Assembly: GCF_001027925.1 (NCBI RefSeq)
Contig: NZ_LECT01000036.1
Location: 16,549-80,548 of the forward strand
Length of the DNA: 64,000 bases
DNA from: Rhodopirellula islandica
Lineage (GTDB): Bacteria; Planctomycetota; Planctomycetia; Pirellulales; Pirellulaceae
Reading direction: 5' to 3'
Each line of letters starts with the position of its first letter. Position 1 is the stretch's first letter. The notes under the pieces are model-generated. The model ran no database searches, was not told the DNA's origin, and worked only from the letters and a program-made list of their open reading frames with translations. A program made the position numbers and the translations under genes. Of this stretch, positions 1 to 9,178 are shown in pieces.

Positions 1-892
1 TGGGCTCGGAAAGCGAAACCGAATCCAGTCCTGCACCCGCCGCGGCCATGCCAGCCAACACGCACAGTGGGACCAGCAGCGTCGCAATGATCAACACCGC
101 GCGGCTGGTGTGGCGCAGCTTCCATCGCCGCACCGTGTACAAACCCGCCGCGAAGATTGCCGCGTCGGCGGACATGAAGATCAACGAGGGGACAACTCGG
201 TGGGCGGACGTCAGCGTGTTCCAAAGGCTGACGACCAGGCCAATCGAGCAGACCACGACCAGCAATCCAGCGACCAGTTCGCCCCAACGAATGTTGTTGC
301 GAGCCAGGAACGAAGTGATGACTTCCGACAGCGCTCGCTTGGGCGTGCTTGGGACCGGAGGATCGTAGACGGCTTCAGCGGTGACCGCTTCTGCGACGAA
401 GGGGGCAATGGCCACCGGTTCAATGGCCACGGGTTCGGTTGGCGACGTTGCGATCGACTTGGCTGCGATCGGGGGGAGGGAATCCGCGATTGGTTGGGGA
501 GTCGCAGCGGTTGTGGCGGGAAGAATTGGCTCGACAACCGGTTCGACGTTCGTCGGTGTCGAGTCCAGGGCCAAGTCATGGGCGGACGCTTTCAATCGGC
601 CGGCGGTCTCTGCATCGACTTGGCCGGTCGCGGTCAACGCATCCATCATTCTTGAAAACGCGGCCAGGTCCGCGGAGGCTGATGGTTGGTCAACAAAAGC
701 TGTCGAGCTTTTCTGGTTTTGGGGGGTGGATCGCTGCGTTTCAGGTGTTTCGACCCGGGGTGGTGGTGATGGATAGAGCGTTTTGGGAGCGAACACCAGG
801 CGAAAGATGGTCGCGAAGACGACCCAGGTCAGGTGCCCGACCATCGTGATGATCAGCCAACCGATCGCAATGAAAAACAGCACTTCCATCAT
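1..892 (-). CDS. Hypothetical multi-pass membrane protein, 3' end cut by the window edge
   Basis: Reading the minus strand from the ATG at 892 (a second ATG follows directly) gives an open frame of about 297 codons that runs off the left edge, so the C-terminus is missing. The first ~30 residues form a hydrophobic anchor (LFFIAIGWLIITMVG). A long linker rich in Pro, Ala, Thr and Glu follows, and then at least three more hydrophobic segments begin near residue 210 with the sequence RWGELVAGLLVVVCSIG. The layout of one anchor, a low-complexity linker and a polytopic body resembles large uncharacterised planctomycete membrane proteins, possibly DUF2339-like, but I cannot assign a function. The many plus-strand frames opposite it are shadows. 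Coding status is well supported by the long frame and segmental hydrophobicity. Confidence 0.75.
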   Translation of the reverse strand, partial: MMEVLFFIAIGWLIITMVGHLTWVVFATIFRLVFAPKTLYPSPPPRVETPETQRSTPQNQKSSTAFVDQPSASADLAAFSRMMDALTATGQVDAETAGRLKASAHDLALDSTPTNVEPVVEPILPATTAATPQPIADSLPPIAAKSIATSPTEPVAIEPVAIAPFVAEAVTAEAVYDPPVPSTPKRALSEVITSFLARNNIRWGELVAGLLVVVCSIGLVVSLWNTLTSAHRVVPSLIFMSADAAIFAAGLYTVRRWKLRHTSRAVLIIATLLVPLCVLAGMAAAGAGLDSVSLSEP

Positions 893-1059
893 GGAAACCG
901 CAGCAAGAAGCAGGGAAGGGACCGAAACGGTCGGATACAGGCCAATCTAGGCCAAGTGGTTCTCTGCTAGAGACCATGGAGAGGAAAATGCTTCGGGCGG
1001 ATGCGATTTTTCTTGGTTGGTGGAGGACGATGGGGGCGTTTCGAGTTGAGATCCGCATG

Positions 1060-1094
1060 AAAAAAGGCCACACCGATTGGAAATCGATGTGGCC
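1060..1094 (-). terminator. Rho-independent terminator downstream of the DUF1559 gene
   Basis: On the minus strand a GC-rich stem (ggccacatcgatt pairing with aatcggtgtggcc, one mismatch, short loop) is followed directly by six T residues. It lies about 45 bases past the stop codon of the DUF1559 gene, so it probably ends that transcript. Confidence 0.75.
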
Positions 1095-1140
1095 TGGTCT
1101 TCAGGTTTCTGAGGGGCGCGAACGGAGTTCGCCAATCAAA

Positions 1141-2352
1141 TCAGAGGGTGGCTTCGTTGGCTCGGGTCTCTCCTGAAGATGCCGTGCCCATGGCACCCCA
1201 GACGCCAAAGGGACTTTCGACACCGGCGTCATGGCCGGTTCCGGGCCCACGTGGGGTCACGGTTGTGTTGCTGTCCATGCCTTCGGTCGAGGCGTTGATC
1301 GAGTCGGTGATGAATTTGATCGAACCGTCGGTCATCAGAACGTGGGCTCCTCCTTGGTGACGGCTGGTGACGCTGTAGACGCCACCGGTCCAGTCTGACC
1401 CAGGGCCGGTGCTGTAGGTGCAGCTCACGCTGTTGGGGCCCAAGATTGTGTTGATGGCTGAGTTGCAGCTGACGGAATCGGTCCACCAGCGGCCGCGGTT
1501 GGATTGTCCGCCGTAGCTGCCGTAGCCGATCAGTTCTTGGCCGGGGGCATAAAACTGAGGACGCTCAGGATCAATCGTGTTCTTGCACTGAACCAGGTCG
1601 GTTTGGAAGTCCTGGCTTCCAAAGACTGCCGCGGTGCCGATGATCGAACGGTCATCGAGGAAGTTGGCCATTTCACCCATGATGATGGTTTGGCTGGTTC
1701 CGTCCAAGCAATCGCGGAATTTTTTCTTGTTGTTCCATCTCCACATGCCACGCCACACGGCATCATCGCCTGCCCACTCATAGCCAGGGTCGGTTCGTTG
1801 GTCACCGTCAAACCAATAGAAGGTGATGTACCGAGCCGCGTCTCCATAGCAGAACGCATAGTTGGTGCGGCCAATGGTATCGCCTTCGGCAGGGTCTGAT
1901 GGACAACGCAACGTTGGGATTTGGAAACGGTTGGGAGTGTAGTCGGAACTCCATGGGAACCCGCCAAATTTGACGTAGGTCGTGCCACTGTCACTCGTAT
2001 GGGGATTGGAAATCATCTCCCAAACGGCTTGCTGTTCCATGAAGGGCGTCATGGCCACGGTGGGACCCAGTCCACGCCATTGGGTTTGAGTTGCGACGCG
2101 ACTATAAGGAAACGTGTTGTAGGCCGCGTGGTAGTTGTGAAGTGCCAAGCCCATCTGTTTGAAGTTGTTGCTGCAGCTCATTCGTCGGGCTGCTTCGCGA
2201 GCGGCTTGGACGGCGGGCAGAAGCAAACCCACCAAGACGCCGATGATCGCGATGACGACCAAGAGTTCGACCAGGGTGAATGCCGAGCGAGTCATGCGAC
2301 TCGGGACAGGTTTGGGGCGATTGTGCCCCAGCGGTGAATGTGTAACGGACAT
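1141..2352 (-). CDS. DUF1559 domain-containing, prepilin-type N-terminal cleavage protein
   Basis: This is a planctomycete pseudopilin-like protein of about 403 residues. Residues ~20-50 carry the type IV prepilin signature FTLVELLVVIAIIGVLVG, and the family motif LLPAVQAAREAARRM follows. The C-terminal end has the DUF1559 His-to-DG block (GGAHVLMTDGSIKF). Family members are thought to be cleaved by a prepilin peptidase and placed in the envelope; their function is not established, and dozens of copies per genome are usual. I chose the ATG at 2352 because an AGGTG lies five bases upstream; a TTG at 2379 would add nine residues. A small lipoprotein gene lies upstream on the same strand, and a hairpin plus T-run lies downstream. 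Confidence 0.93.
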   Translation of the reverse strand: MSVTHSPLGHNRPKPVPSRMTRSAFTLVELLVVIAIIGVLVGLLLPAVQAAREAARRMSCSNNFKQMGLALHNYHAAYNTFPYSRVATQTQWRGLGPTVAMTPFMEQQAVWEMISNPHTSDSGTTYVKFGGFPWSSDYTPNRFQIPTLRCPSDPAEGDTIGRTNYAFCYGDAARYITFYWFDGDQRTDPGYEWAGDDAVWRGMWRWNNKKKFRDCLDGTSQTIIMGEMANFLDDRSIIGTAAVFGSQDFQTDLVQCKNTIDPERPQFYAPGQELIGYGSYGGQSNRGRWWTDSVSCNSAINTILGPNSVSCTYSTGPGSDWTGGVYSVTSRHQGGAHVLMTDGSIKFITDSINASTEGMDSNTTVTPRGPGTGHDAGVESPFGVWGAMGTASSGETRANEATL

Positions 2353-2551
2353 CGATGCACCTAGGAGAAATGTGGTCAACGGACCACAGGAAGTTCGGAA
2401 GGAATGAAAATTCAGGATCGCCCGCCCATGAATGAGCTGGTGTTGTTTCCTGAATGAATTGGGATTTCGCCTCTTCCAAATGGATGCAAGTGAATCGCAC
2501 CGCTTGTGTTGCCCGCCTGTTCATCGCCATGCCATGAACGGCGATGGGGCC

Positions 2552-2737
2552 TCATTCCGTCGGTCGCTCTGTTGCAGTCGCGTTGGCTCCGCCCATGATT
2601 TCTTCCACCGATGCCTGTTCGTCATCCGCGGCATCGAGGGGCAGCAGTTCCGTTTCGGAGCTGCCGCATCCGACCAAGGCTGTGAGAAGGAGGCCTGCGA
2701 CCATCCATTTGCCGATTTGGCTCATCGGTTCTGTCAT
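2552..2737 (-). CDS. Small putative lipoprotein
   Basis: This 61-residue protein has a short charged N-terminus, a hydrophobic core (WMVAGLLLTALVGC) and a lipobox LVGC with the acceptor Cys at about residue 24, followed by an acidic tail of about 37 residues. That is a complete type II signal peptide with almost nothing after it, typical of tiny planctomycete lipoproteins that accompany DUF1559 genes. It lies about 200 bases upstream of the DUF1559 gene on the same strand. No functional domain is visible. Function unknown; coding call moderately secure because the lipobox is so clean. Confidence 0.65.
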   Translation of the reverse strand: MTEPMSQIGKWMVAGLLLTALVGCGSSETELLPLDAADDEQASVEEIMGGANATATERPTE

Positions 2738-3034
2738 CTTTGCGTCCTGTCAGGTCATGAAACCAAACGGCCGGCAAAAGTTTCAGGATTCGATTGCTCT
2801 TTCAGTCGGCCACTGCAATGACCATAAGCACTTCGTTTTTAGATGCCAAATATCAATTGCGGTGGGTCGGGTTCTAGTACCGCGAAATTCAAAGGGTCTG
2901 AAGCGCGAGGGTGATTGGGAACTGTCAGCATGCTTCCGAAACGCCCCGGTGAAGGGCGTGGTTTTGAACGCTGATTTCTTCTGCAAAAAATTCAAGAAAG
3001 TTTGAGCTTTTTTGCTAAGAGCCCGGCTTTGTGC
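2738..3034. other. Intergenic, no gene seen
   Basis: About 300 bases between the aldehyde dehydrogenase stop and the small lipoprotein start. A 70-codon minus-strand frame here has no domain and no recognisable start context. The stretch is more A/T-rich than its surroundings and probably holds the lipoprotein promoter. Confidence 0.5.
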
Positions 3035-4630
3035 CTAGGAGATCACGTCTTGAGTCCAGGCTCCATCCACCAATCGCCATGTGTCGGGGGTTGGGGGCGT
3101 GGATTGCAGCAGAGCTGGTAAGCGGGAGTCTTTGACATTGTCATAACTCGTGAGCTTGCCAAACCGGATCAAGGAACCGGGGACTCCAACGGCAGTGAAT
3201 CCGGGGTGCCCGGTCGCTGGGTAAGGGCCACCGTGATTCATCGCCGCGCTGACGGCCACACCGGTTGGCATTTTGTCATTGAGGATGCGGCCCACTTTGG
3301 GTTCCAGCTCAAACGCTACTTGCGTGTAAGTGTCTTCATCAGCACCTTGAGTCGCGGAGTAGATGCATCCGGTCAGGTTGCCTTCCAAGTGGCGGATCGC
3401 TTCGCAGAGTTGTTGGGTGTCGTCCGCGACCATGATCAACGATGCGTTTCCAAAGGCTTCGGTTTGGAAGCCTTCCGGATTGCCAAGGAACGCTTCGCCG
3501 CTGGTTTTCAACAATGTGTTGGCCATCGCACAGCGGTCCGTTTCGGCTTCGCCTCCGCCGGCAAGCAATTCGGCACCAAAGCCGACGAGTGCTTGGATGC
3601 TCTTGCCCAGAGAAGACGCGACAGCGGGTGACAGCAGGGTTCCGGCCGGAGCGGCGGTGAAACGCTCTTTCACCGCGGCGATGAATTTGTCCGTGGCTTG
3701 GCCTTGGACGAGCATCACCATTCCCGGGTTCGTGCAGAATTGCCCGGTGCCCATCAAGACGCTGGTGATGAACTCGTCGACAATTGCATCGCCGCGTTCT
3801 TCGAGGGCTGCAGGGGTGATGACCACGGGATTGACGCTGGAAAGTTCCAGGTAGATCGGTTTGCCGGCTTTGTCAGCGGCTGCCTTCAAGGTCAGGCCGG
3901 CGCCTCGACTGCCGGTGTAGCCGGTTGCTCCGATGCGTGGATCGGAAACCAGTTTTTCGCCATCCGAGTGGCTGGTTCGGTAAATCAGCTGCACCGTCGC
4001 GGCGGGGAGTCCGGTCTCAGCGAGGGCTTCGAGGGCCAGTTCGGCAAACAGACGTGTGGTGTCAGGATGCGAACTGTTGGCTTTGCCGATCACCGGGTTG
4101 CCGGCTGCGATGGCGGCGGCGAAATCGCCACCGGAAACGCTGCCGAACGCGAACGGGAAGTTGTTGGGGCCAAACACGCAGACGGGACCCAGTGGGCCCA
4201 AGCACGAACGAATGCCCGCTTGGGTGTCGATCGTGGGCATGGCCCAGTTGCCCGTCCGGCAGGCTTTCGCTGCGGCACGCAATTGATTGCTGGTTCGAGG
4301 CAGTTCGACGTCGGCCAAACGGGGCGAACGCGCCAGGCCGGTTTCAGCAAACGCGGTTTCGACCAATTGATCTTTGGCTGCGTCAATCTTGTCCGCGTAC
4401 GCTTCGATGAAGTCAGCGATTTTGGCAGGCCCAAGTTTGCGAAGCTCCGTGGCGGCTTCGACGGCGGCATCGAGTGCCTCGTCGCAGTCTTTCCAACTGC
4501 TGACGGGGAACGTGGCGTCGAGTTTTTCGTTGCGATTGGGATCGGTGGCTTGGAAGGTCGACTCGGTGTTGGCTTCACGCCAAGTTCCAGCGATCAAAAC
4601 AGGGTGAGTGGCGGGAGAAGCGATGGACAT
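3035..4630 (-). CDS. NADP-type aldehyde dehydrogenase (alpha-ketoglutaric semialdehyde dehydrogenase-like)
   Basis: This protein of about 531 residues belongs to the aldehyde dehydrogenase superfamily. The nucleotide-binding region reads GPLGPVCVFGPNNFPFAFG. The general-base glutamate lies in ELSSVNPV (about residue 262) and the catalytic cysteine in GTGQFCTNPG (about residue 299). The phrases NNFPFAFG and SSVNPV are characteristic of the subgroup oxidising 2,5-dioxopentanoate (alpha-ketoglutaric semialdehyde) to 2-oxoglutarate, the last step of non-phosphorylative pentose and sugar-acid pathways. I chose the ATG at 4630 (MSIASPATH); an upstream start at 4702 would add 24 residues without family similarity. 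Exact substrate is inferred. A possible pathway partner, an FAH-family dehydratase-like protein, lies at 54347-55210, too far away to be an operon partner. Confidence 0.9.
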   Translation of the reverse strand: MSIASPATHPVLIAGTWREANTESTFQATDPNRNEKLDATFPVSSWKDCDEALDAAVEAATELRKLGPAKIADFIEAYADKIDAAKDQLVETAFAETGLARSPRLADVELPRTSNQLRAAAKACRTGNWAMPTIDTQAGIRSCLGPLGPVCVFGPNNFPFAFGSVSGGDFAAAIAAGNPVIGKANSSHPDTTRLFAELALEALAETGLPAATVQLIYRTSHSDGEKLVSDPRIGATGYTGSRGAGLTLKAAADKAGKPIYLELSSVNPVVITPAALEERGDAIVDEFITSVLMGTGQFCTNPGMVMLVQGQATDKFIAAVKERFTAAPAGTLLSPAVASSLGKSIQALVGFGAELLAGGGEAETDRCAMANTLLKTSGEAFLGNPEGFQTEAFGNASLIMVADDTQQLCEAIRHLEGNLTGCIYSATQGADEDTYTQVAFELEPKVGRILNDKMPTGVAVSAAMNHGGPYPATGHPGFTAVGVPGSLIRFGKLTSYDNVKDSRLPALLQSTPPTPDTWRLVDGAWTQDVIS

Positions 4631-4792
4631 AGCAGGCAATCTTTCTGCGACGAGGTGTGACGGACGCGAAGGAACTCGATGGAGTTCGACCTGTATCGTC
4701 AATCATTCGCCGGGTTGTCTCAAGCGGTCACGTTTCAGTTGCCACAGGCCAAGCATCGGAACGCATCTGATCGCGGCGCAACTGGGGGTGGA

Positions 4793-5140
4793 TCAATCGT
4801 CCCCCAGAAACCGTGACTCAACGCAAGCCATCAACTGGGTCAGGTGAGGTTCGACCACCTGGTAGTACACGCGGCGACCTTCGCGTTCGCTGTCCAAAAA
4901 GCCACATCGCTGCAGCAGTCGAAGGTGCTCGGATGCCAGGTTGTCTGCGATTTCGCAGTCGGCGGCAATTTCACCGACGGTGTAACGACTGTGCAGCAGC
5001 AATTGCACGATCCGTAGCCGGACCGGATGAGCCAGCGTTTTCAGGCATTCCGCAGCTTCGGAGAACGCTTGCACGTTTCCCGCAGGCTTGGTGGGGGCTT
5101 CCGAGACACGTTTGCTGGTGCGAGGTTTTGAAGCGGCCAT
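4793..5140 (-). CDS. ArsR/SmtB-family winged-helix transcriptional regulator
   Basis: This 115-residue protein carries the ArsR core: LKTLAHPVRLRIVQLLL (helices 1-2), then the recognition region YTVGEIAADCEIADNLASEH and the wing SEREGRRVYYQV. Cysteines fall at residues 32, 62, 79 and 106; there is no classic ELCVCDL metal site. Family members repress their own and neighbouring promoters and release DNA when a metal or reactive sulfur species modifies cysteines. The gene is divergent from a CoA-disulfide reductase/rhodanese fusion across 85 bases, so sensing persulfide or disulfide stress is a reasonable inference. Which cysteines act is not determined by the sequence. Confidence 0.88.
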   Translation of the reverse strand: MAASKPRTSKRVSEAPTKPAGNVQAFSEAAECLKTLAHPVRLRIVQLLLHSRYTVGEIAADCEIADNLASEHLRLLQRCGFLDSEREGRRVYYQVVEPHLTQLMACVESRFLGDD

Positions 5141-5193
5141 GGCGGAGTGGCAGTTGCACTGAAGTGGGGGAATCGATATTCATGTGTCGTGAT

Positions 5194-5206
5194 GTTACGA
5201 GATAAC
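5194..5206. promoter_or_regulatory. Candidate ArsR operator (inverted repeat)
   Basis: The 85-base divergent intergenic region holds GTTA-cgaga-TAAC, a perfect four-base inverted repeat. It sits about 20 bases before the reductase start, where a bound repressor would block the promoter. The repeat is short, so this is only a candidate. An AAGGA at 5214-5218 is the probable ribosome binding site of the reductase. Confidence 0.3.
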
Positions 5207-5225
5207 GACCAAAAAGGATAGTTAA

Positions 5226-6908
5226 ATGTCGGCGGATTCAAATGCACCCGTTCGTTTGGTGATCGTTGGTGGTGTTGCGGGAGGGGCTTCGGCCGCCACC
5301 CGTGCCCGGCGGATGAATGAACAGGCCGAGATCATTTTGTTTGAAAAAGATCATGATGTCTCGTTCGCGAATTGTGGGTTGCCCTATCACATTGGTCAGG
5401 AGATCGAAGATCGAGACGCATTGGTGGTCGCTTCGGCTGACTTTTTGCGACGACGGTTCCGGTTGGATGTGAGGACGCGAGAAGAGGTCGTGTCAATTGA
5501 TCGTGCCAACCAAACGGTGACCGTTCGGCGTCACGGGGTCACGTCCGGGCAAGACGAAACGTACTCGCAAGCCTATGACAAATTGATTTTGGCTCCGGGG
5601 GCTTCACCGATCGTGCCGGATCTTCCCGGCGTTGACGCGGACAATGTGTTGACGCTCAGGAATTTGGTCGACATGGATCGAATCAAGGCTCACGTGGATT
5701 CCGGTGCGGTCCGTCGGGCTGTCGTGGTTGGAGCAGGTTACATCGGGTTGGAAATGGTGGAGCAACTACGCCTTCGCGGGGTCGCCGTTGAGTTGGTGGA
5801 ACTGCGTGATCAAGTGTTGCCGTTGCTTGATCATGAAATGGCCCAGCCAATCGAAGATGCTTTGCATCGAAACAATGTTGGGGTTCACTTGGGCGTCGGG
5901 CTGCAGTCGATTTCGTGTGAAGGTGGGACTGCCACTTCGGTTTGTCTGAGTGACGGGAAAAAACTGTCAACTGAACTGGTCATCCTGGGCATCGGCGTGC
6001 GGCCCAACGCTGGCTTGGCGAGTGAAGCTGGACTGGAAATTGGCGGCACGGGCGGGATTGCGGTGGACGAGTTCTCTCGCACCAGTGACCCCGACATCTA
6101 CGCGGTGGGGGACGTCTCTGAACCGGTGTTTGGCCCGCTGGGGAAACCGATGCGAGTGCCTTTGGCTGGACCTGCGAACCGTTCCGGTCGATTGGCTGGC
6201 GAGCATGCGGTGACGGGGGAATCCGCTGCCGCGACGCCGGTGTGGGGGACCAGTGTCGTGCGAGTGTTTGACGTTTCCGTTGGGATGACCGGTCTGACGC
6301 GAGCCTCGGCAGAACGATGTGGGAAGGAAGCGACCAGTGTGACGATTGTCGCCAAGCATCATGCGGGGTACTTTCCCGGTGCGGAAACGATGACGCTGAA
6401 ACTGGTCTATGAGCCAGGGACAGGCAAGGTCATGGGAGCTCAGTGCGTGGGCGGCGAAGGCATCGACAAACGCATCGATGTGATTGCCACCGCGATGCAC
6501 TTCGGGGGAACCGCTCGCGATTTAACCGGTTTGGATTTGGCCTACGCACCGCCATTTGGTTCGGCCAAGGACCCGGTGCACATGGCTGGTTTTGCGGCCT
6601 GCAACGCACTCGATGGCATCGAATCCTTTCGAGATTCGGATGCTTCCCTCAGTGATGTTCAGGTGGTCGACGTGCGTGGTGCCACGGAAATCGAAAAGGC
6701 ACCGCTTCAGGAAGCCGCCGGGGCGATTCATATTCCGGTTGACGAACTTCGTGATCGCTTGGACGAGTTGGACCGCCATCAGCCAACCGTTGTCAGTTGT
6801 GCGGTGGGAGTCCGCGGTCACATTGCCGCTCGGATTCTGCGGCAAAACGGCTTTGACGTTCAAAACCTTTCCGGTGGAGCAACCGTTCGCAATCGATGCT
6901 TTGAGTGA
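5226..6908 (+). CDS. FAD-dependent CoA-disulfide/persulfide reductase with C-terminal rhodanese domain
   Basis: A 560-residue flavoprotein of the pyridine nucleotide-disulfide oxidoreductase class I fold. The FAD-binding motif is VIVGGVAGGASAA (residues ~12-24). The single redox cysteine of the CoA-disulfide reductase group is at residue 50 in SFANCGLPYHIG. A second Rossmann motif VVVGAGYIGLEM binds NAD(P)H, and YAVGDVSE closes the FAD site. Residues ~465-560 form a rhodanese domain with a candidate catalytic Cys525 (SCAVGVRG). The same fusion is known in CoADR-Rhd and in NADH-dependent persulfide reductase (Npsr), which reduce CoA disulfide or CoA/glutathione persulfides. A good ribosome binding site (AAGGA, seven bases) supports this start. 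Regulation by the divergent ArsR-type gene is likely. Preferred substrate is inferred. Confidence 0.93.
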   Translation: MSADSNAPVRLVIVGGVAGGASAATRARRMNEQAEIILFEKDHDVSFANCGLPYHIGQEIEDRDALVVASADFLRRRFRLDVRTREEVVSIDRANQTVTVRRHGVTSGQDETYSQAYDKLILAPGASPIVPDLPGVDADNVLTLRNLVDMDRIKAHVDSGAVRRAVVVGAGYIGLEMVEQLRLRGVAVELVELRDQVLPLLDHEMAQPIEDALHRNNVGVHLGVGLQSISCEGGTATSVCLSDGKKLSTELVILGIGVRPNAGLASEAGLEIGGTGGIAVDEFSRTSDPDIYAVGDVSEPVFGPLGKPMRVPLAGPANRSGRLAGEHAVTGESAAATPVWGTSVVRVFDVSVGMTGLTRASAERCGKEATSVTIVAKHHAGYFPGAETMTLKLVYEPGTGKVMGAQCVGGEGIDKRIDVIATAMHFGGTARDLTGLDLAYAPPFGSAKDPVHMAGFAACNALDGIESFRDSDASLSDVQVVDVRGATEIEKAPLQEAAGAIHIPVDELRDRLDELDRHQPTVVSCAVGVRGHIAARILRQNGFDVQNLSGGATVRNRCFE

Positions 6909-6938
6909 ACGGAATCAAACCCTGGGCAAACCAAACGG

Positions 6939-8153
6939 TCACCGCGGTGCCGTTTGCTGTTTGCCGACGGAGAAGTCGGACAGTTCCATGAAGGATGGTT
7001 TGCCCTCGATCGCATCGGCCATCGCGACAGCGGTTCCGCACGCCAAGTGGATCCCGCTGCGGTAGTGCCCACCCGCGACGAACAGACGAGGCTGGTCCGG
7101 CACGCGGCCAATCATCGGGAACCCATCGAAGGTCATGGGACGGTGTCCCGACCAGTGGGAAGCGACGCTGGCTGATTCCAATTCAGGGCAAACTCGATTC
7201 GCGAAGTGTCGCAGTCCTTGGATGACATCGTCGGTGGTTCCCGGTTCGAACCCGACTTCTTCTTCGCAGGAACCGACCAACACGTTCCCGTCCCCTCGAG
7301 CGACCAAGTAGCGATTGCCAACGTTCAGAACGATGGGGTCGGTGAAGGTTTCGCTGTTGAGCAGCAGGATTTGACCGCGGATCGGAATCACCGAGGAGTC
7401 CAATCGGGCTTCGGGGAAGATGCTTCCCATCGAAGCGCCACCACAGAGGACCGTGCGTTCGCTTTGCAGCAGGTGATCGGTCGCATCTCGTGACTGAATG
7501 GTCGCGGAGCAGCCCGCTGCGTGGGAGGAAAGGTTGAGCAGTGTGTTGTGGGGAAGCAGCGTCACGCCTTGGCTTTGGCAAGCGGTGGCCAGGGCGGTCA
7601 GCAAACGTGGAGGTCGAATTTGATATTCGTCAGGCGTCCACCAGGCCGCACTGGTCGGATGGGATTGGATCCACGGATTGGTTTGAGCCCAGTTCTTCAA
7701 CCGAGGTTGCCGGCGCAGCAGTTCTGATTCATCGATGCGCTCGCATTCCACCGCGAGGTCGGCCCAGTACGACATCATGCCGGTCAGTGCAGAGGCTTCG
7801 CCAACCGTTTCTGCCAAGTACAGCCCGCCGCAGCGAATCAGTCCGGGATCGATGCCGGTTTGATCCAGCAGCTGCTGAGACCACAGCGGCCACAGCGTGT
7901 GGCTGAAGCCGCGCAGGCGATCAATGGGATCGGTCGCACGATCAAAGTTGGCGGGGGGGAAGATTCCCGCGGCGGCCCACGAGGTTCCGTGAGCGATCGG
8001 GCCTTGGTCGATCACCGTCACGTTTTCGCCCCGGCGGACGAGTTCCCAGGCAATGGAAAGTCCGATCACGCCGCCCCCGACGATCAGCGTGCCGGTGGAT
8101 TGGCGGTCGGAAGGGGGAGGGGCGTCGCTCGATGCGGGATGGATGGTAGACAA
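6939..8153 (-). CDS. thiO: FAD-dependent amine/glycine oxidase, ThiO-like
   Basis: A 404-residue DAO-family flavoprotein. The N-terminus has the dinucleotide-binding motif LIVGGGVIGLSIAWEL and then TVIDQGPIAHGTSWAAAGIF, where the TSWAAAG stretch is typical of ThiO glycine oxidases. The C-terminus reads WSGHRPMTFDGFPMIG and VAGGHYRSGIHLACGTA, the conserved FAD/substrate end of this family. Glycine oxidase makes dehydroglycine for the thiazole moiety of thiamine. No other thiamine gene lies nearby, so a different amine substrate is possible. It ends 30 bases from the convergent reductase and begins nine bases after a DUF2064 gene, so the two minus-strand genes are probably one operon. Confidence 0.85.
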   Translation of the reverse strand: MSTIHPASSDAPPPSDRQSTGTLIVGGGVIGLSIAWELVRRGENVTVIDQGPIAHGTSWAAAGIFPPANFDRATDPIDRLRGFSHTLWPLWSQQLLDQTGIDPGLIRCGGLYLAETVGEASALTGMMSYWADLAVECERIDESELLRRQPRLKNWAQTNPWIQSHPTSAAWWTPDEYQIRPPRLLTALATACQSQGVTLLPHNTLLNLSSHAAGCSATIQSRDATDHLLQSERTVLCGGASMGSIFPEARLDSSVIPIRGQILLLNSETFTDPIVLNVGNRYLVARGDGNVLVGSCEEEVGFEPGTTDDVIQGLRHFANRVCPELESASVASHWSGHRPMTFDGFPMIGRVPDQPRLFVAGGHYRSGIHLACGTAVAMADAIEGKPSFMELSDFSVGKQQTAPR

Positions 8154-8162
8154 ATCAGATCG

Positions 8163-8918
8163 CTAGCTGGAAAGGATGCGGCGGAGGTCTCGTGCGAGTT
8201 CGATGTGGGGGGTGGGGGCACCTGCATTGTCGGCTGGATGTTCGATTTGATGAAGGAGGGCTGTCAAATCTTCTTCCGTGTCGATGTCGGACCGGACGGG
8301 CAGCCTGCCAATCCTTCGCCCCATCGACTCAGCCGCGGCAACGGTGCGTTGGAAAACCTCGTCGGTGCTCCAGGGAATGTTGCTCCACAACGTGTCGAGA
8401 ATGGGACCGGCGAGAGGGCCGGAAAGCCCGATCAGGTAGTAGCCGCCGTCCGCCGCCGGTCCCAGCACGAGATCATTTTCGCGCAAGAGTCGATCGGCCT
8501 CGTCGATATCTGCGGAAGTCAGCAAGGGGCAATCCGCTCCAATCAAAATCGCGTGAGTGCGGGGCAGAGCAGGGCGGTCAGGCAGGTGGTCGGCAAACCA
8601 GCGTCGCATGCGATCGCCCAGATCCCCATTCCCCTGGTCGGTGAGTCGCCACTTCGCTGGCGTGACTTGGGTCAGGTGCGAAACCGATTCGATCGGCGTG
8701 ACCACCCAATGCCGCTCATCTCCCCAGTCCCGTAGTTCGTGGAAGAGTTGGTCGAGGAATCGTTGGTGAATTTGGGCCGCATGGTCGAATCCGATGGTGG
8801 CACCCAGTCTTGTTTTGACCTTCCCAGGGGCTGCGACTTTGGCCATCAGGCCGAGTTTGCGGACGGCCCGGCAGTGGGCCTCCTGGGATGGATTCGAAAT
8901 CAGGGATGGATGGGGCAT
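8163..8918 (-). CDS. DUF2064 / TIGR04282-type nucleotidyl/glycosyltransferase
   Basis: About 252 residues of the GT-A-like fold seen in CofC and the TIGR04282 transferases. Visible family features are LGLMAKVAAPGKVKTRLG at the N-terminus (nucleotide-binding loop with KTRL), LIGADCPLLTSADIDEA (metal-binding GADCP), and LGPAADGGYYLIGL. Members are often found with radical-SAM/selenodomain or arsenosugar genes, but none is present here. I prefer the ATG at 8918; a TTG at 9011 would add a 31-residue leader without family similarity. The stop lies nine bases upstream of the ThiO-like gene, suggesting co-transcription. Substrate unknown. Confidence 0.83.
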   Translation of the reverse strand: MPHPSLISNPSQEAHCRAVRKLGLMAKVAAPGKVKTRLGATIGFDHAAQIHQRFLDQLFHELRDWGDERHWVVTPIESVSHLTQVTPAKWRLTDQGNGDLGDRMRRWFADHLPDRPALPRTHAILIGADCPLLTSADIDEADRLLRENDLVLGPAADGGYYLIGLSGPLAGPILDTLWSNIPWSTDEVFQRTVAAAESMGRRIGRLPVRSDIDTEEDLTALLHQIEHPADNAGAPTPHIELARDLRRILSS

Positions 8919-9178
8919 GAAATTAGCTTTGAGAGAGTCAGGAATCGGCCACGCTCGCGACCACTCAGCGATGGCGGATTGGTTTACAATTCCGCCCTCC
9001 GCGGTGGGCAATCCCGCAATTTCGTTCTGCCAGACGTGAGTTTTTGGTTAAACTTGATTGAGGGTGCGGTCGGACGCGGATAACCTCGCCGCCTCACTGA
9101 CCTCCTTTGTTTGGCGTCTCTGCGATCGAGATCTTCACCATCGGACTTGTCTTCTAACTGGATTTTCTTCCACACACC

